Assembly (NCBI GenBank): GCA_905215445.1
Contig: CAJMPZ010000004.1
Location: 1 to 62,240 of the forward strand
DNA: 62,240 bases
Direction of reading: 5' to 3'
Origin: an uncultured bacterium
GTDB taxonomy: Bacteria > Actinomycetota > Coriobacteriia > Coriobacteriales > Coriobacteriaceae
The notes beneath the pieces were generated by a model. It was given only the letters and a program-made list of their open reading frames with translations, searched no databases and was not told the DNA's origin. The position numbers were made by a program, and so were the translations under genes. Positions 54,274-62,240 of the stretch are shown in pieces; the first letter of the stretch is position 1, and each line of letters opens with the position of its first letter.

Positions 54274-55185
54274 ATGCTCAATGCGCTGGTTTGGGCGCTT
54301 GCCTGTTTTGGTGTCGTCGCTGCCGATATTGCCCTGAGCATTGTTTTGTTCTCCGCGCTGGACATCGTGTCGGCACTGACGGGTTTCCCGATCGACAATC
54401 TCGATATTCAATGGTTTCAGGCCGCCGCTCAGACGGCGTCGTTTTTGATGGCGCTGCTGTGGTGGCGCTATCTGTGGCCCCGCTCCTTCATGGCGCGCCG
54501 GCAAGGTGAACGCCCGCTCGGCGGGGGAGCAAATGCTGCATGGAAGCGCATCGCATGCGTTGTCGTGATCGGCCTATCCATGCAGGTGGTCATTAGCTAC
54601 CTATGCGACGGCGTGCTGTCGCTGCTGCCCGAGGTTGCGGCGGACTATAGCGAGCTCGTCGAGGAAACAGGCTTGGGCGATACCAACCTTCTTGCCGTCC
54701 TGACCACGGTGCTCGGCGCTCCGTTTTGCGAGGAGTTGCTGGTGCGCGGCATTGTTTTTGAGTTTTCGCTACGAGCGTTTAATCCGCAGTGCCGCCCGCT
54801 TTGGAAGCGCAGGCGTCGTGCGAGCGCGCAGGACGGCGCCATGGTGCCCTGGGCGGCACCAAGCACGTGGGGTATCGCCGCGGCGATTGTGCTGCAGGCG
54901 GCAATCTTCGGTTTTATGCACATGAACTGGGTGCAGGGCTGCTATGCGGGTGCCGCCGGCCTCATCTTTGGCTGGGTGCTCGTGACCACCGGAAAGCTCC
55001 GCTACACGATCCTGCTGCACTTTGCCTTTAACGCCGGGTCGTACCTGATGGGTCTGTTGTGGTTTGTGAACACACCGCTCGACGTGGTAATCACGGTCGC
55101 TATCGCCGGCGTCATCCTCGTTGAGGCTATGCGCTCGCTGCGCCACGCGTGTGGGATGGGCGCAGCGAGCGCGCCGCTGCCCTAG
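54274..55185 (+). CDS. CPBP family intramembrane metalloprotease
   Basis: This 303-residue polytopic membrane protein has the CAAX-protease/bacteriocin-processing (CPBP) motifs: EELLVRGIVFEF (Glu-Glu-x3-Arg), FGFMHMNW (His) and LLHFAFNAGSYL (His/Asn). Six to eight hydrophobic segments are spread through the chain. Members process peptides or protect against bacteriocins; the substrate here is unknown. ATG 54274 follows GAGGAGG; the frame opens earlier but overlaps the antitoxin gene. The final TAG is part of CTAG, shared with the stop of the opposing YgiQ gene. Confidence 0.9.
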   Translation: MLNALVWALACFGVVAADIALSIVLFSALDIVSALTGFPIDNLDIQWFQAAAQTASFLMALLWWRYLWPRSFMARRQGERPLGGGANAAWKRIACVVVIGLSMQVVISYLCDGVLSLLPEVAADYSELVEETGLGDTNLLAVLTTVLGAPFCEELLVRGIVFEFSLRAFNPQCRPLWKRRRRASAQDGAMVPWAAPSTWGIAAAIVLQAAIFGFMHMNWVQGCYAGAAGLIFGWVLVTTGKLRYTILLHFAFNAGSYLMGLLWFVNTPLDVVITVAIAGVILVEAMRSLRHACGMGAASAPLP

Positions 55186-57323
55186 TTGCGACGCCCGCCT
55201 CCGTTGGCGCCCTGACGCCCCTGGGCCGCGCGATTACGCCCGGCAGTGTTCTGTGCACGCGACATGCCGCCGTGCCCCTTGCTGCCTTTGGGTCCCTTGC
55301 CGCCAGCACCACCGTGCGGTTTGCCGCCCTTCTTGCCGGTGCCGTGTCCGCCGCTGGCCGATGTCTCGCCTGGGCGCGGCGGCACGGGGCGAATCAGGCA
55401 ATGCTTGGTGTAGCCGATCAGGTCACGACGCCCGGCTTTTTCCAGCGCCTCGCGCACCAGCTTGTAGTTCTCGGGTTTGCGATACTGGATGAGCGCGCGC
55501 TGCATGGCCTTCTCGTGCGGGTCGCGAGCTACATAGATCGGCTCCATGGTGCGTGGGTCCACGCCGGTGTAGTACATGCACGTCGACATGGTGGACGGTG
55601 TGGGGTAGAAGTCCTGCACCTGCTCGGGCATGTAGCCCATGTCGCGCACGGCCTCGGCAAGGTCTACGGCTTCCTTCATCGTCGAGCCGGGGTGGCTCGA
55701 GATTAGGTATGGCACCACGTACTGCTTGAGTCCGTATTCGCGGTTCAGGCGTTCAAATTTACGGCAGAACGCGTCGTAGACGGCGCGGCTCGGCTTGCCC
55801 ATCACAGAGAGCACCGCGTCGCTCACATGCTCGGGCGCTACGCGCAGCTGGCCCGAGACATGGTGTTCCAGCAGCTCGCGCAAAAACTCGTCCGAGGCAT
55901 CTGCCATGGTGTAGTCAAAACGGATGCCGCTGCGGACGAAGACCTTTTTGACGCCCGGCAGCTGGCGCAGGTCGCGCAGCAGCTGCGTGTAGCCGCTCTC
56001 GTCGACCACCATGTTTTTGCATACGCTCGGCCACAGGCAGCGCTTGTTCTTGCACACGCCGTGCTTGAGCTGCTTGTCACAGGCCGGGCGGCTAAAGTTA
56101 GCCGTCGGTCCGCCCACGTCGTTGATGTAGCCCTTAAACTCGGGATCACGCGTGAGCAGCTCGGCCTCGCGCATGATCGAATCGTGGCTGCGCATCTGCA
56201 ACACGCGGCCCTGGTGGAAGGTGAGGGCGCAAAACGAGCACTCGCCAAAACAACCGCGGTTGGAGCTAATGGAAAACTTGATCTCGGCAAAGGCCGGCAC
56301 GCCGCCCGCCGCGTCGTAGTCGGGATGCCAATCGCGTGCGTAGGGGAGCTCGGCCACCTCGTCCATCTCGTCTGTGGTGAGTGTTGCCGACGGCGGGTTC
56401 TGCACCACATAGACGCTGTTGGGGTAGGGCTCTACCAGACGATGCCCGGTGATGGGGTCCATGTTCTGCTGCTGCACGTTAAAGCTGCGCGCGTAGTTGA
56501 GCTTGTCGGCGGCAAGGTCGTCCCAGCTGGGCAGCAGGTCGTAGTCGTAGACCTCGTCGAGCGAACCCGTGCGGTAGACGGTGCCGTTGATATAGGTGAT
56601 CTGGTCGACGGGCAGTCCCGCGTCGAGCGCGTCGGCGATCTCGACGATCGCATGCTCGCCCATGCCGTAGATGAGGATGTCGGCGCCCGAGTCGAGCAGT
56701 ACCGAGCGCTTGAGCTTGTCCTGCCAGTAGTCGTAGTGGGCCAGGCGGCGCAGGCTCGCCTCGATGCCGCCGATGATGATGGGGGCGTCCTTGAACGTCT
56801 GGCGGATGAGGTTGCCATAGACCGTGACGGCTCGGTTGGGACGGCGCCCCTCCTCGCCGCCGGGGGTGTAGGCGTCGGAGTGGCGGCGGTGCTTGGTCAC
56901 CGAATAGTGGTTGACCATGGAGTCCATGTTGCCGGCACTGACGAGAAAGCCCAGGCGAGGCTCGCCGAGCACCGTGATGCTGGCGGGGTCGGTCCAGTCG
57001 GGCTGGCAGATGATACCCACCTTGTAGCCGTGCGCGTCAAGGACGCGGCTGATGATAGCCATGCCAAAGCTCGGATGGTCCACGTAGGCGTCACCGCAGA
57101 TGTAGACAAAGTCGCACTGGTCCCAGCCGCGCGCATCCATGTCGGCGCGACTGACGGGGAGGAACTTATCGCGGCCCGGACGCCAGGGGCGGGCGGGCGT
57201 CGCTTGGGAATACTTGGTGCGGGCGACCGTGGCCTGCGCCTTACCGCCGCGCTTTTGCTGCTGGCCCTGTTTGCCCTGCTGACTGCGCTGGTTGTTCTGA
57301 GCGTGCTGAGGCTTTTTTGCCAC
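55182..57323 (-). CDS. YgiQ family radical SAM protein
   Basis: This 713-residue radical-SAM protein of the YgiQ/UPF0313 family has unknown function. After a basic, Gln-rich N-terminus (KPQHAQNNQRSQQGKQGQQQ) come the cobalamin-binding-like N-terminal domain (CDFVYICGDAYVDHPSFGMAII; IIIGGIEASLRRLAHYDYW), the SAM cluster motif CFGECSFCALTFHQGR, and the family-specific DYTMADASDEFLRELLEHHVSGQLRVAPEH region. The last ~60 residues are a Gly/Lys-rich tail. Start GTG 57323 (minus strand) is preceded by GGGAGGGATC. Confidence 0.92.
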   Translation of the reverse strand: MAKKPQHAQNNQRSQQGKQGQQQKRGGKAQATVARTKYSQATPARPWRPGRDKFLPVSRADMDARGWDQCDFVYICGDAYVDHPSFGMAIISRVLDAHGYKVGIICQPDWTDPASITVLGEPRLGFLVSAGNMDSMVNHYSVTKHRRHSDAYTPGGEEGRRPNRAVTVYGNLIRQTFKDAPIIIGGIEASLRRLAHYDYWQDKLKRSVLLDSGADILIYGMGEHAIVEIADALDAGLPVDQITYINGTVYRTGSLDEVYDYDLLPSWDDLAADKLNYARSFNVQQQNMDPITGHRLVEPYPNSVYVVQNPPSATLTTDEMDEVAELPYARDWHPDYDAAGGVPAFAEIKFSISSNRGCFGECSFCALTFHQGRVLQMRSHDSIMREAELLTRDPEFKGYINDVGGPTANFSRPACDKQLKHGVCKNKRCLWPSVCKNMVVDESGYTQLLRDLRQLPGVKKVFVRSGIRFDYTMADASDEFLRELLEHHVSGQLRVAPEHVSDAVLSVMGKPSRAVYDAFCRKFERLNREYGLKQYVVPYLISSHPGSTMKEAVDLAEAVRDMGYMPEQVQDFYPTPSTMSTCMYYTGVDPRTMEPIYVARDPHEKAMQRALIQYRKPENYKLVREALEKAGRRDLIGYTKHCLIRPVPPRPGETSASGGHGTGKKGGKPHGGAGGKGPKGSKGHGGMSRAQNTAGRNRAAQGRQGANGGGRRN

Positions 57324-57360
57324 GATCCCTCCCGGTGTTTGTATGCTGCACGTAATTGTA

Positions 57361-57395
57361 ACCAGTCTTTTTGGGACGGGGCTAAAAAGACTGGT
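57361..57395. repeat. Palindrome in the divergent YgiQ/DUF1275 region
   Basis: ACCAGTCTTTTT (57361-57372) and AAAAAGACTGGT (57384-57395) are perfectly complementary over 12 bp with an 11-nt loop. It could be an operator for either divergent gene. Confidence 0.7.
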
Positions 57396-57576
57396 GGAGT
57401 ACATGGGCTGGCGGATCGGCGTATCGATGCGGGTGCCGTTTGTTTCCAGACTGTGTATCTGCGCGTTGGGGAGCCCGTCTCGCGCGCATGCCATGTTGTC
57501 AATGGGTTACAGTATGAACGGCGGCTATGTTTCCGCCAACGCACGAGAGAGTCGTCAACAAGGAGGATGCACGACG

Positions 57577-58293
57577 ATGCAGCGTGCCAAACAGATATCG
57601 GAGTCTATTGAGCTGGGCATCATCTTGGCGCTCGCCGGTGGCTTTATGGACGTGTATTCGTACATTGGGCGCGATCATGTTTTCGCTAACGCGCAGACGG
57701 GCAACATACTGCTGGTGGGCGTGAGCATCTCGGAGGGCAATTGGGCACTTGCGGGGCGTTACTTCTTCCCTGTGGTTTCGTTTGCTGTGGGCATTATGCT
57801 TGCCGACCTGGTTCACGAGCGGTTTGGCAGTGTGATTCACTGGCGCCAGGTGACGGTGTTTTTTGAAGCCGTTATCTTGCTGGGCGTGAGCTTTATCCCG
57901 GGCGGCGGTTACAACCTGCTCGCCAACTGCCTTACTTCGTTTGCCTGCGGTATGCAGGTCGAGAGTTTCCGCAAGATTCATGGACACGGCATCGCCACGA
58001 CCATGTGTATCGGCAACCTCCGTAATGCCTTGCAAAACGTGGACGACTACATCATTACCCACAAGCGCGGCTTTTTGGAAAACGGCCTGCTGTACTTTGG
58101 CGTGATCTTTACCTTTGTGTTTGGCGCCGTGTTGGGCAACTGGTGTATTGAGCGCATGGGCCTGCACGCCATCGTCGTGGCGAGCGTGCTGCTGTTTGTC
58201 GCGTTTGCCATCATGTTTATCGACCGCGAGCGCGACTTGCGTTTTCGCTGGAAGGTTGCGGCCGAGGCTTGGAAAGAGGGCTGCCGAAAGTAA
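57577..58293 (+). CDS. YoaK/DUF1275 family membrane protein
   Basis: This 238-residue membrane protein with about six TM segments has the DUF1275 signature near the N-terminus: LALAGGFMDVYSYIGRDHVFANAQTGNILLVG. It continues with CGMQVESFRKIHGHGIATTMCIGNLRNALQ, also typical. The function is unknown; transporter-like roles have been suggested for the family. AAGGAGG lies 10 bases before ATG 57577, and the frame upstream of it does not look like coding sequence. A strong terminator follows. Confidence 0.88.
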   Translation: MQRAKQISESIELGIILALAGGFMDVYSYIGRDHVFANAQTGNILLVGVSISEGNWALAGRYFFPVVSFAVGIMLADLVHERFGSVIHWRQVTVFFEAVILLGVSFIPGGGYNLLANCLTSFACGMQVESFRKIHGHGIATTMCIGNLRNALQNVDDYIITHKRGFLENGLLYFGVIFTFVFGAVLGNWCIERMGLHAIVVASVLLFVAFAIMFIDRERDLRFRWKVAAEAWKEGCRK

Positions 58294-58298
58294 CCGAA

Positions 58299-58335
58299 TG
58301 CGGCAAAGGGACAGCCCCTTTGCCGCAATATTTTT
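58299..58335 (+). terminator. Terminator after the DUF1275 gene
   Basis: TGCGGCAAAGGG (58299-58310) pairs perfectly with CCCTTTGCCGCA (58316-58327), loop ACAGC, tail ATATTTTTC. Confidence 0.9.
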
Positions 58336-58344
58336 CATCTTCTG

Positions 58345-58399
58345 TTGAAACGCTTTAACAATTTTGACGTTCTCACGTGTTTTTTGTTTCAAAAGCGTT
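58345..58399. promoter_or_regulatory. Inverted AACGCTTT/AAAGCGTT sites upstream of fucO
   Basis: AACGCTTT (58349-58356, in TTGAAACGCTTTAACAA) and AAAGCGTT (58392-58399) are perfect inverted repeats with centres 43 bp apart. The first resembles LacI/CcpA-type catabolite sites. TTGACG (58364-58369) may be a -35 box, but I see no good -10. Confidence 0.45.
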
Positions 58400-58458
58400 A
58401 GGATGGGACTCATAGCGCGGGGCGTAATGGGTGCCCCGCACACGATGGGAGGCTATCA

Positions 58459-59625
58459 ATGGCTAATCGTTTCGTTCTCAATACCATCTCTTATCATGGT
58501 TCCGGCGCTATCAAGGAGATCCCCGGCGAGCTCCAGCGTCGCGGCTACAAGAAGATCTTCGTCTGCTCCGATCCCGACCTGGTCAAGTTTGGCGTTACCG
58601 CCAAGGTGACCGACGAGCTCGACGCCGCCGGCATCGCTTGGAGCCTCTACTCCGAGATTAAGCCCAACCCCACTATCCAGAACGTCAAGGACGGCGTCGA
58701 GGCCTTCAAGGCCGCCGAGGCTGACGCTATCGTGACCATCGGTGGCGGCTCCTCCATGGACACCGCCAAGGCTATCGGCATCATCATCAACAACCCCGAG
58801 TTTGCCGATGTCCGCAGCCTCGAGGGCGTTGCTCCCACTAAGAACCACGCCGTGTTTACCATCGCTGTGCCGACGACCGCCGGTACCGCTGCCGAGGTGA
58901 CCATCAACTACGTCATCACCGACCCCGAGAAGGTCCGCAAGTTCGTGTGCGTCGACACCAACGACGCCCCCGAGGTCGCCGTCGTCGACCCCGACATGAT
59001 GGCTTCCATGCCCGCCGGCCTTACCGCTTCCACTGGCATGGACGCTCTGACCCACGCCATCGAGGGCTACACCACCAAGGGCGCTTGGGAGCTCTCCGAC
59101 ATGTTCCACTTTGAGGCCATTAAGCTGATCAGCGAGAACCTGCGCGACTCCGTTGCCGAGGCCAAGTCCGGTCAGCCCGGCTCCGGCCGCGAGGGCATGG
59201 CTCTTGGCCAGTATGTCGCCGGCATGGGCTTCTCCAACGTTGGCCTGGGCATCGACCACGCCATGGCTCACACCCTGTCCGCTCACTACGACACCCCGCA
59301 CGGTGTCGCCTGCGCCATGCTGCTGCCGATCGCCATGGAGTTCAACAAGCCGGTTTGCGCCGAGCGCCTGGCCAAGGTCGCCGTCGCCATGGGCGTTGAC
59401 ACCACGGGCATGAGCACCGACGAGGCTGCTGACGCCGCTATCGCCGCCGTCAAGCAGCTTTCCGCCGACGTGAACATCCCGCATGTCTGCGAGGCCATGA
59501 AGGCCGACGAGATCGAGGTCTTGGCCAAGGACGCCATGGCCGACGCCTGCTTCCCGGGCAACCCGCGCGAGGCGACGCTCGACGACGTTATCGAGCTCTT
59601 CAAGAAGATCTGCCCGGCTGCCTAA
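58459..59625 (+). CDS. fucO: Iron-containing alcohol dehydrogenase, lactaldehyde reductase type
   Basis: This 388-residue group III metal-dependent alcohol dehydrogenase of the FucO type reduces lactaldehyde to 1,2-propanediol with NADH. The NAD-binding loop is GGGSSMDTAKAIGI, followed by PTTAGTAAEVT. The metal-binding Asp/His residues lie in MDALTHAIEGY and GIDHAMAHTLSAHYDTPHG. The length is typical. It is a single gene between a terminator and a nested palindrome and probably serves redox balance in fucose or rhamnose fermentation; no fucose genes are nearby. Confidence 0.92.
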   Translation: MANRFVLNTISYHGSGAIKEIPGELQRRGYKKIFVCSDPDLVKFGVTAKVTDELDAAGIAWSLYSEIKPNPTIQNVKDGVEAFKAAEADAIVTIGGGSSMDTAKAIGIIINNPEFADVRSLEGVAPTKNHAVFTIAVPTTAGTAAEVTINYVITDPEKVRKFVCVDTNDAPEVAVVDPDMMASMPAGLTASTGMDALTHAIEGYTTKGAWELSDMFHFEAIKLISENLRDSVAEAKSGQPGSGREGMALGQYVAGMGFSNVGLGIDHAMAHTLSAHYDTPHGVACAMLLPIAMEFNKPVCAERLAKVAVAMGVDTTGMSTDEAADAAIAAVKQLSADVNIPHVCEAMKADEIEVLAKDAMADACFPGNPREATLDDVIELFKKICPAA

Positions 59626-59633
59626 CTTGGTTC

Positions 59634-59762
59634 GGCGGGCCCCCGCCCGTTAGCCCCAGAATCGTCCTCGGACATGTCGGAAGCCCCCGCTGCGCACTTC
59701 GTGCGGCGGGGGCTTCCTCCGTCCTGCGGAAAGATTGTGGGGCTAACGGGCAGGGGCCTGCC
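59634..59762. repeat. 129-bp nested palindrome with conserved internal loop, copy B
   Basis: The outer arms 59634-59658 and 59738-59762 pair over 25 bp with two wobbles. The inner hairpin is 59679-59697/59701-59717 with loop TTC. Read on the minus strand, the internal loop has AATCTTTCCGCAG on one side and CGAGGACGATT on the other, identical to copy A at 8727-8854. No T tract follows directly, so it is not a simple terminator of fucO. Confidence 0.9.
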
Positions 59763-59881
59763 GGCTCGTTATCGTGACGGGCGCAGCTCTGGGGAGCTCG
59801 ATGGGTTGTCTCTCTGGGTAAATAAATGTGCGTGGTGGTATTGTTGCTGTGGGTTTAATTCGATATGAAAGGGTGACTTTG

Positions 59882-60910
59882 GTGTCCCAGATGGATTCTA
59901 CGCTCTCCTATATTGCTGAGCAGTTGAAGGCGCTTAACTCGATTGCTTCGCCTACGGGCTATACCCGTGCGGCGACTGATTATCTAATGGAGACCCTGCG
60001 CGATATGGGCTTTGGGCCTGAGCGTTCTAATAAGGGTAACGTGCTGGTTGAACTTGGCGGCGAGGGCGAGCCGCTCGTATTGGCGAGCCATGTCGATACC
60101 CTGGGCGCCATGGTGCGCTCCATTAAGGACAATGGTCGCTTGCGTCCCACGACGCTCGGCGGGCACCAGTGGTCTACGGCCGATGGCGAGAACTGCACCG
60201 TCTACACGCGTGACGGCAATGTGTATACGGGTGTGGTCCTCAACACCGAGCCTTCGGCGCACGTGGCCGATGAACCGGTCAAGACCATCGAGAAGAACAT
60301 GGAGATCTTGCTCGACGAGAACGTTGACAGCAAAGACGATGTGCTCGAGCTGGGTATTCAGACGGGCGATATCATCGCTATGGATCCGCGCACCACGGTG
60401 ACGGAGAGTGGCTACATCAAGAGCCGCTTCCTGGATGACAAGCTGTCGGCGTCGATTCTGCTGGGTTTGGCTCGCGCCGTTGCCGACGGCGAGGTGACCC
60501 TCTCGCGTAAGGTGTCGCTGCTCTTTACCGTGTACGAGGAGGTCGGCCACGGCGGTGCCTTTGTGCCGGCCGACACGCGCGAGATGATCAGCGTTGACAT
60601 GGGCTGCGTGGGCGACGACCTGGGCTGCACCGAGCGCATGGTGTCGATTTGCGCCAAGGATTCGGGCGGTCCGTACAACTACGACCTGGTAACCACGCTG
60701 TCCAACATCGCGCGCGAGCTGGAGCTCGATTACGCCATCGATGTGTACCCGCATTACGGTTCCGACGTCGAGGCCACGCTTTCGGCCGGTTACGACATCC
60801 GTCACGGCCTGATCGGCCCCGGCGTGTACGCGAGCCACAACTACGAGCGCAGCCACATTGACGGCGTGCGCAACACCTACGAGCTCGTCCGCGCCTACGT
60901 GCAGCGCTAG
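59882..60910 (+). CDS. M42 family metallopeptidase
   Basis: This 342-residue dinuclear-metal aminopeptidase of the M42 family shows the ligands in ASHVDTLGAMV (His, Asp), SRFLDDKLSASILLGL (bridging Asp), YEEVGHGGAF (catalytic Glu pair) and SVDMGCVGDD, with the closing His in SHNYERSHIDGV. It likely trims small peptides in the cytoplasm. The start is GTG 59882 with AAAGGGTGA 6 bases upstream; ATG 59891 is possible. A strong terminator follows. Confidence 0.9.
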   Translation: MSQMDSTLSYIAEQLKALNSIASPTGYTRAATDYLMETLRDMGFGPERSNKGNVLVELGGEGEPLVLASHVDTLGAMVRSIKDNGRLRPTTLGGHQWSTADGENCTVYTRDGNVYTGVVLNTEPSAHVADEPVKTIEKNMEILLDENVDSKDDVLELGIQTGDIIAMDPRTTVTESGYIKSRFLDDKLSASILLGLARAVADGEVTLSRKVSLLFTVYEEVGHGGAFVPADTREMISVDMGCVGDDLGCTERMVSICAKDSGGPYNYDLVTTLSNIARELELDYAIDVYPHYGSDVEATLSAGYDIRHGLIGPGVYASHNYERSHIDGVRNTYELVRAYVQR

Positions 60911-60943
60911 GGGAGCAGCTTGCGACTCGGCTGACCAATCACT

Positions 60944-60969
60944 AAGGCCCGTTTTTCGGGCCTTTTTTC
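60944..60969 (+). terminator. Terminator after the M42 gene
   Basis: AAGGCCCG (60944-60951), TTTTT loop, CGGGCCTT (60957-60964), then TTTT. Confidence 0.92.
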
Positions 60970-61047
60970 GCTTTGGGCTGTTTAGTATTATGATGTATGT
61001 AATCTATTAACTAAACGTGTAAATTACTTAACGAGGTGATGCGGTGT

Positions 61048-62240
61048 ATGGATACGTCTGAGTACTTATCTATGGGTGATGCCGCCCGCCTGTTGGGCGT
61101 TACGAAAGCCCGCATATCGCAACTTGCCGCATCGGGGACGCTTGTGTGCGATATTGTGGGCGGCCGGAAGATGGTCGAGTACAATTCTGCGACCGCCTAC
61201 CAAAAGGTCCGCAAGCGAGGACGCCGTCCTGCGGCTGATGTGGGACGCAAGTTTACGCTGATGTCGGCCGACCATGAGATCGCGCATGTCTCATTTGATC
61301 CGACGCGTGAGTTTCCCTTCGAAATCGCCGAGGTCCTCGATGCGCAACGAATGCCGTTTGGCACATGCTCGAGCTCTTCTCCTACGGTGAATAAACGGGA
61401 GCTCAACGTGTGGTGGAGCCATCGGTCGGTGCCTGACGTCCGCCCTGGACTCGTCTCGCGCTATCGTGAACTGGGAATTGCCAATGGCATCGAGGTTCCG
61501 GTTCGGTGCCTGGGCTTATCGCTTTCGGATTGTTATTGGCTGCGGCCGGCCGATTGCGTCGAACTCAAATGGCAAAGCATCAATTACTTTGAGAACGAAT
61601 TTGAGCGATCGGCGCCCGAAGAGCGTTCGGGTTGGCTGGAAGGCATCGGTCTAAAAAATCCGGATAACACGTCCGAGGGCGAGCTCCCCAAATCGTGGAT
61701 GATCCGAAACGGCATTCGCGTTTTGGCTAAAGGGTGCGGGATGGACGATCAGCGTCCCTTTAACGAGGCGGTTGCAACGGCTCTACATCGTCGCTTGCTT
61801 TCCAAGGGGGAGTTTGTTCCTTACACGGTTGAGCGCATATTCGATGGCCCTGTGTGTCTGTGCGACGACTTTCTTGACGGCCGCGAGGAATACGTTCCGG
61901 CTGTTTACGTTAAGGGCGTACTTGGTAGTCAGCGGGGAAACTCGACGTACGACCGGTACTGTTGCTACCTCGGCAAGCATGGTGTCGGTGAGGCCGCTGT
62001 GAGAAGGTCTATGTCGCAGATGATTGTCTGCGATGCCCTTTTGGCCAACAGCGACCGCCATTGGCGAAACTTCGGCATCATCCGCAATGTCGACACCCTG
62101 GAGATAAAACCTGCTCCGCTGTTCGATAGCGGCAACTGCCTGTGGTATAACGTACCAACTGCCGTGCTCGCAGCTGGGGAGTTTGATGAAGCGTACCAAG
62201 CATATTGCTTCTATCCGCGTAGGAGAAGGTATGTTGGGGC
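61048..62240 (+). CDS. HipA-like Ser/Thr kinase with N-terminal HTH (truncated by window end)
   Basis: The frame from ATG 61048 stays open to the last base (397 codons). The N-terminus is an excisionase/MerR-like helix-turn-helix (SMGDAARLLGVTKARISQLAASGTLV, residues ~8-33). The C-terminal half carries HipA-type kinase motifs: catalytic loop LLANSDRHWRNFGII (Asn334, Asp336, His338) and the metal-binding APLFDSGNCLW (Asp360). A middle stretch (VELKWQSINYFENEF) is unassigned. HipA proteins phosphorylate translation factors and are usually paired with an HTH antitoxin; here a DNA-binding domain is fused. The upstream 60970-61047 is A/T-rich with GAGGTGATG as RBS. The 3' end lies outside the window. 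Confidence 0.78.
   Translation, partial: MDTSEYLSMGDAARLLGVTKARISQLAASGTLVCDIVGGRKMVEYNSATAYQKVRKRGRRPAADVGRKFTLMSADHEIAHVSFDPTREFPFEIAEVLDAQRMPFGTCSSSSPTVNKRELNVWWSHRSVPDVRPGLVSRYRELGIANGIEVPVRCLGLSLSDCYWLRPADCVELKWQSINYFENEFERSAPEERSGWLEGIGLKNPDNTSEGELPKSWMIRNGIRVLAKGCGMDDQRPFNEAVATALHRRLLSKGEFVPYTVERIFDGPVCLCDDFLDGREEYVPAVYVKGVLGSQRGNSTYDRYCCYLGKHGVGEAAVRRSMSQMIVCDALLANSDRHWRNFGIIRNVDTLEIKPAPLFDSGNCLWYNVPTAVLAAGEFDEAYQAYCFYPRRRRYVG

Noticed and set aside
57343..57576. N-terminal extension of the DUF1275 protein
   Set aside because: The frame is open, but the sequence is not family-like, crosses a palindrome and lies before a clear RBS at 57560.

Overview
The window is about 62 kb of GC-rich, gene-dense chromosome. 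It most resembles a gut-associated anaerobic actinobacterium of the Coriobacteriia, probably Collinsella. This is inferred from actinobacterial-type informational proteins together with an anaerobic, sugar-fermenting gene set: several PTS systems, an [FeFe]-hydrogenase, a rubredoxin/flavin reductase pair, a split transketolase and a FucO-type alcohol dehydrogenase. No respiratory chain is seen. The placement rests on protein character only, because no database search was possible.

Layout. 0-8.6 kb: a small exported protein, ribosomal protein L31 with a long Ala/Lys/Glu tail, secA-prfB (overlapping stop/start), a YitT-type membrane protein and a two-subunit transketolase. 8.7-14.8 kb: a 128-bp nested palindrome, ftsE-ftsX (FtsE with a ~170-residue N-terminal extension), RNase R, a serine recombinase and a VanZ-like protein. 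15-19.9 kb: a complete N-acetylmuramic acid (MurNAc) salvage cluster (RpiR/MurR-type regulator, MurQ, MurP-type EIIBC, DUF871/MupG-type 6-phospho-muramidase), then an Spx/ArsC-like protein. 20-23.3 kb: tRNA-Gln(CTG) and tRNA-Glu(CTC), a TPR-like protein, smpB, and flavin reductase plus rubredoxin. 23.4-31.3 kb: an Nramp Mn/Fe transporter with a metal-repressor-like operator, and glutamate synthase gltB-gltD. 31.7-35.4 kb: accessory genes including a PD-(D/E)XK-like protein tightly bracketed by repeat arrays, and a metal-dependent hydrolase. 35.5-39.2 kb (minus strand): a zinc-ribbon membrane protein, csoR, copZ and copA. 39.7-42 kb: a DEAD-box helicase with an RGG tail. 42-43 kb: about 0.9 kb of non-coding, strongly structured DNA. 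43-47.5 kb: an alpha-glucoside PTS operon (EIIA, BglG/LicT antiterminator, EIICB, GH4 6-phospho-alpha-glucosidase). 47.7-53.8 kb: a NuoF-fragment/GltD-like flavoprotein and an [FeFe]-hydrogenase, followed by a lipoprotein and a permease-ATPase fusion of an ABC importer. 54-62 kb: an orphan RelB/DinJ-like antitoxin, a CPBP protease, YgiQ, a DUF1275 protein, FucO, an M42 peptidase and, at the right edge, a truncated HipA-like kinase gene.

The strongest non-textbook signal is in the intergenic DNA. (1) A 57-bp palindromic repeat occurs nine times. Every copy is exactly 57 bp, with 15-bp arms and a 27-nt variable centre. The copies form four arrays with a fixed 80-81-bp period, and several arms show compensatory changes. 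Two of these arrays closely flank the nuclease-like gene at 32.7-33.7 kb. (2) Two nested palindromes of 128-129 bp (8.7 and 59.6 kb) have unrelated stem sequences but share both strands of an internal loop, the signature of a structured element selected for its loop. (3) A 37-bp hairpin repeat occurs twice, once just upstream of the serine recombinase. (4) The 42.0-42.8 kb region holds several terminator-like hairpins and a long-range 13-bp helix that competes with a local hairpin. These may be folded mobile or regulatory elements, and I could not assign them to a known family from sequence alone.
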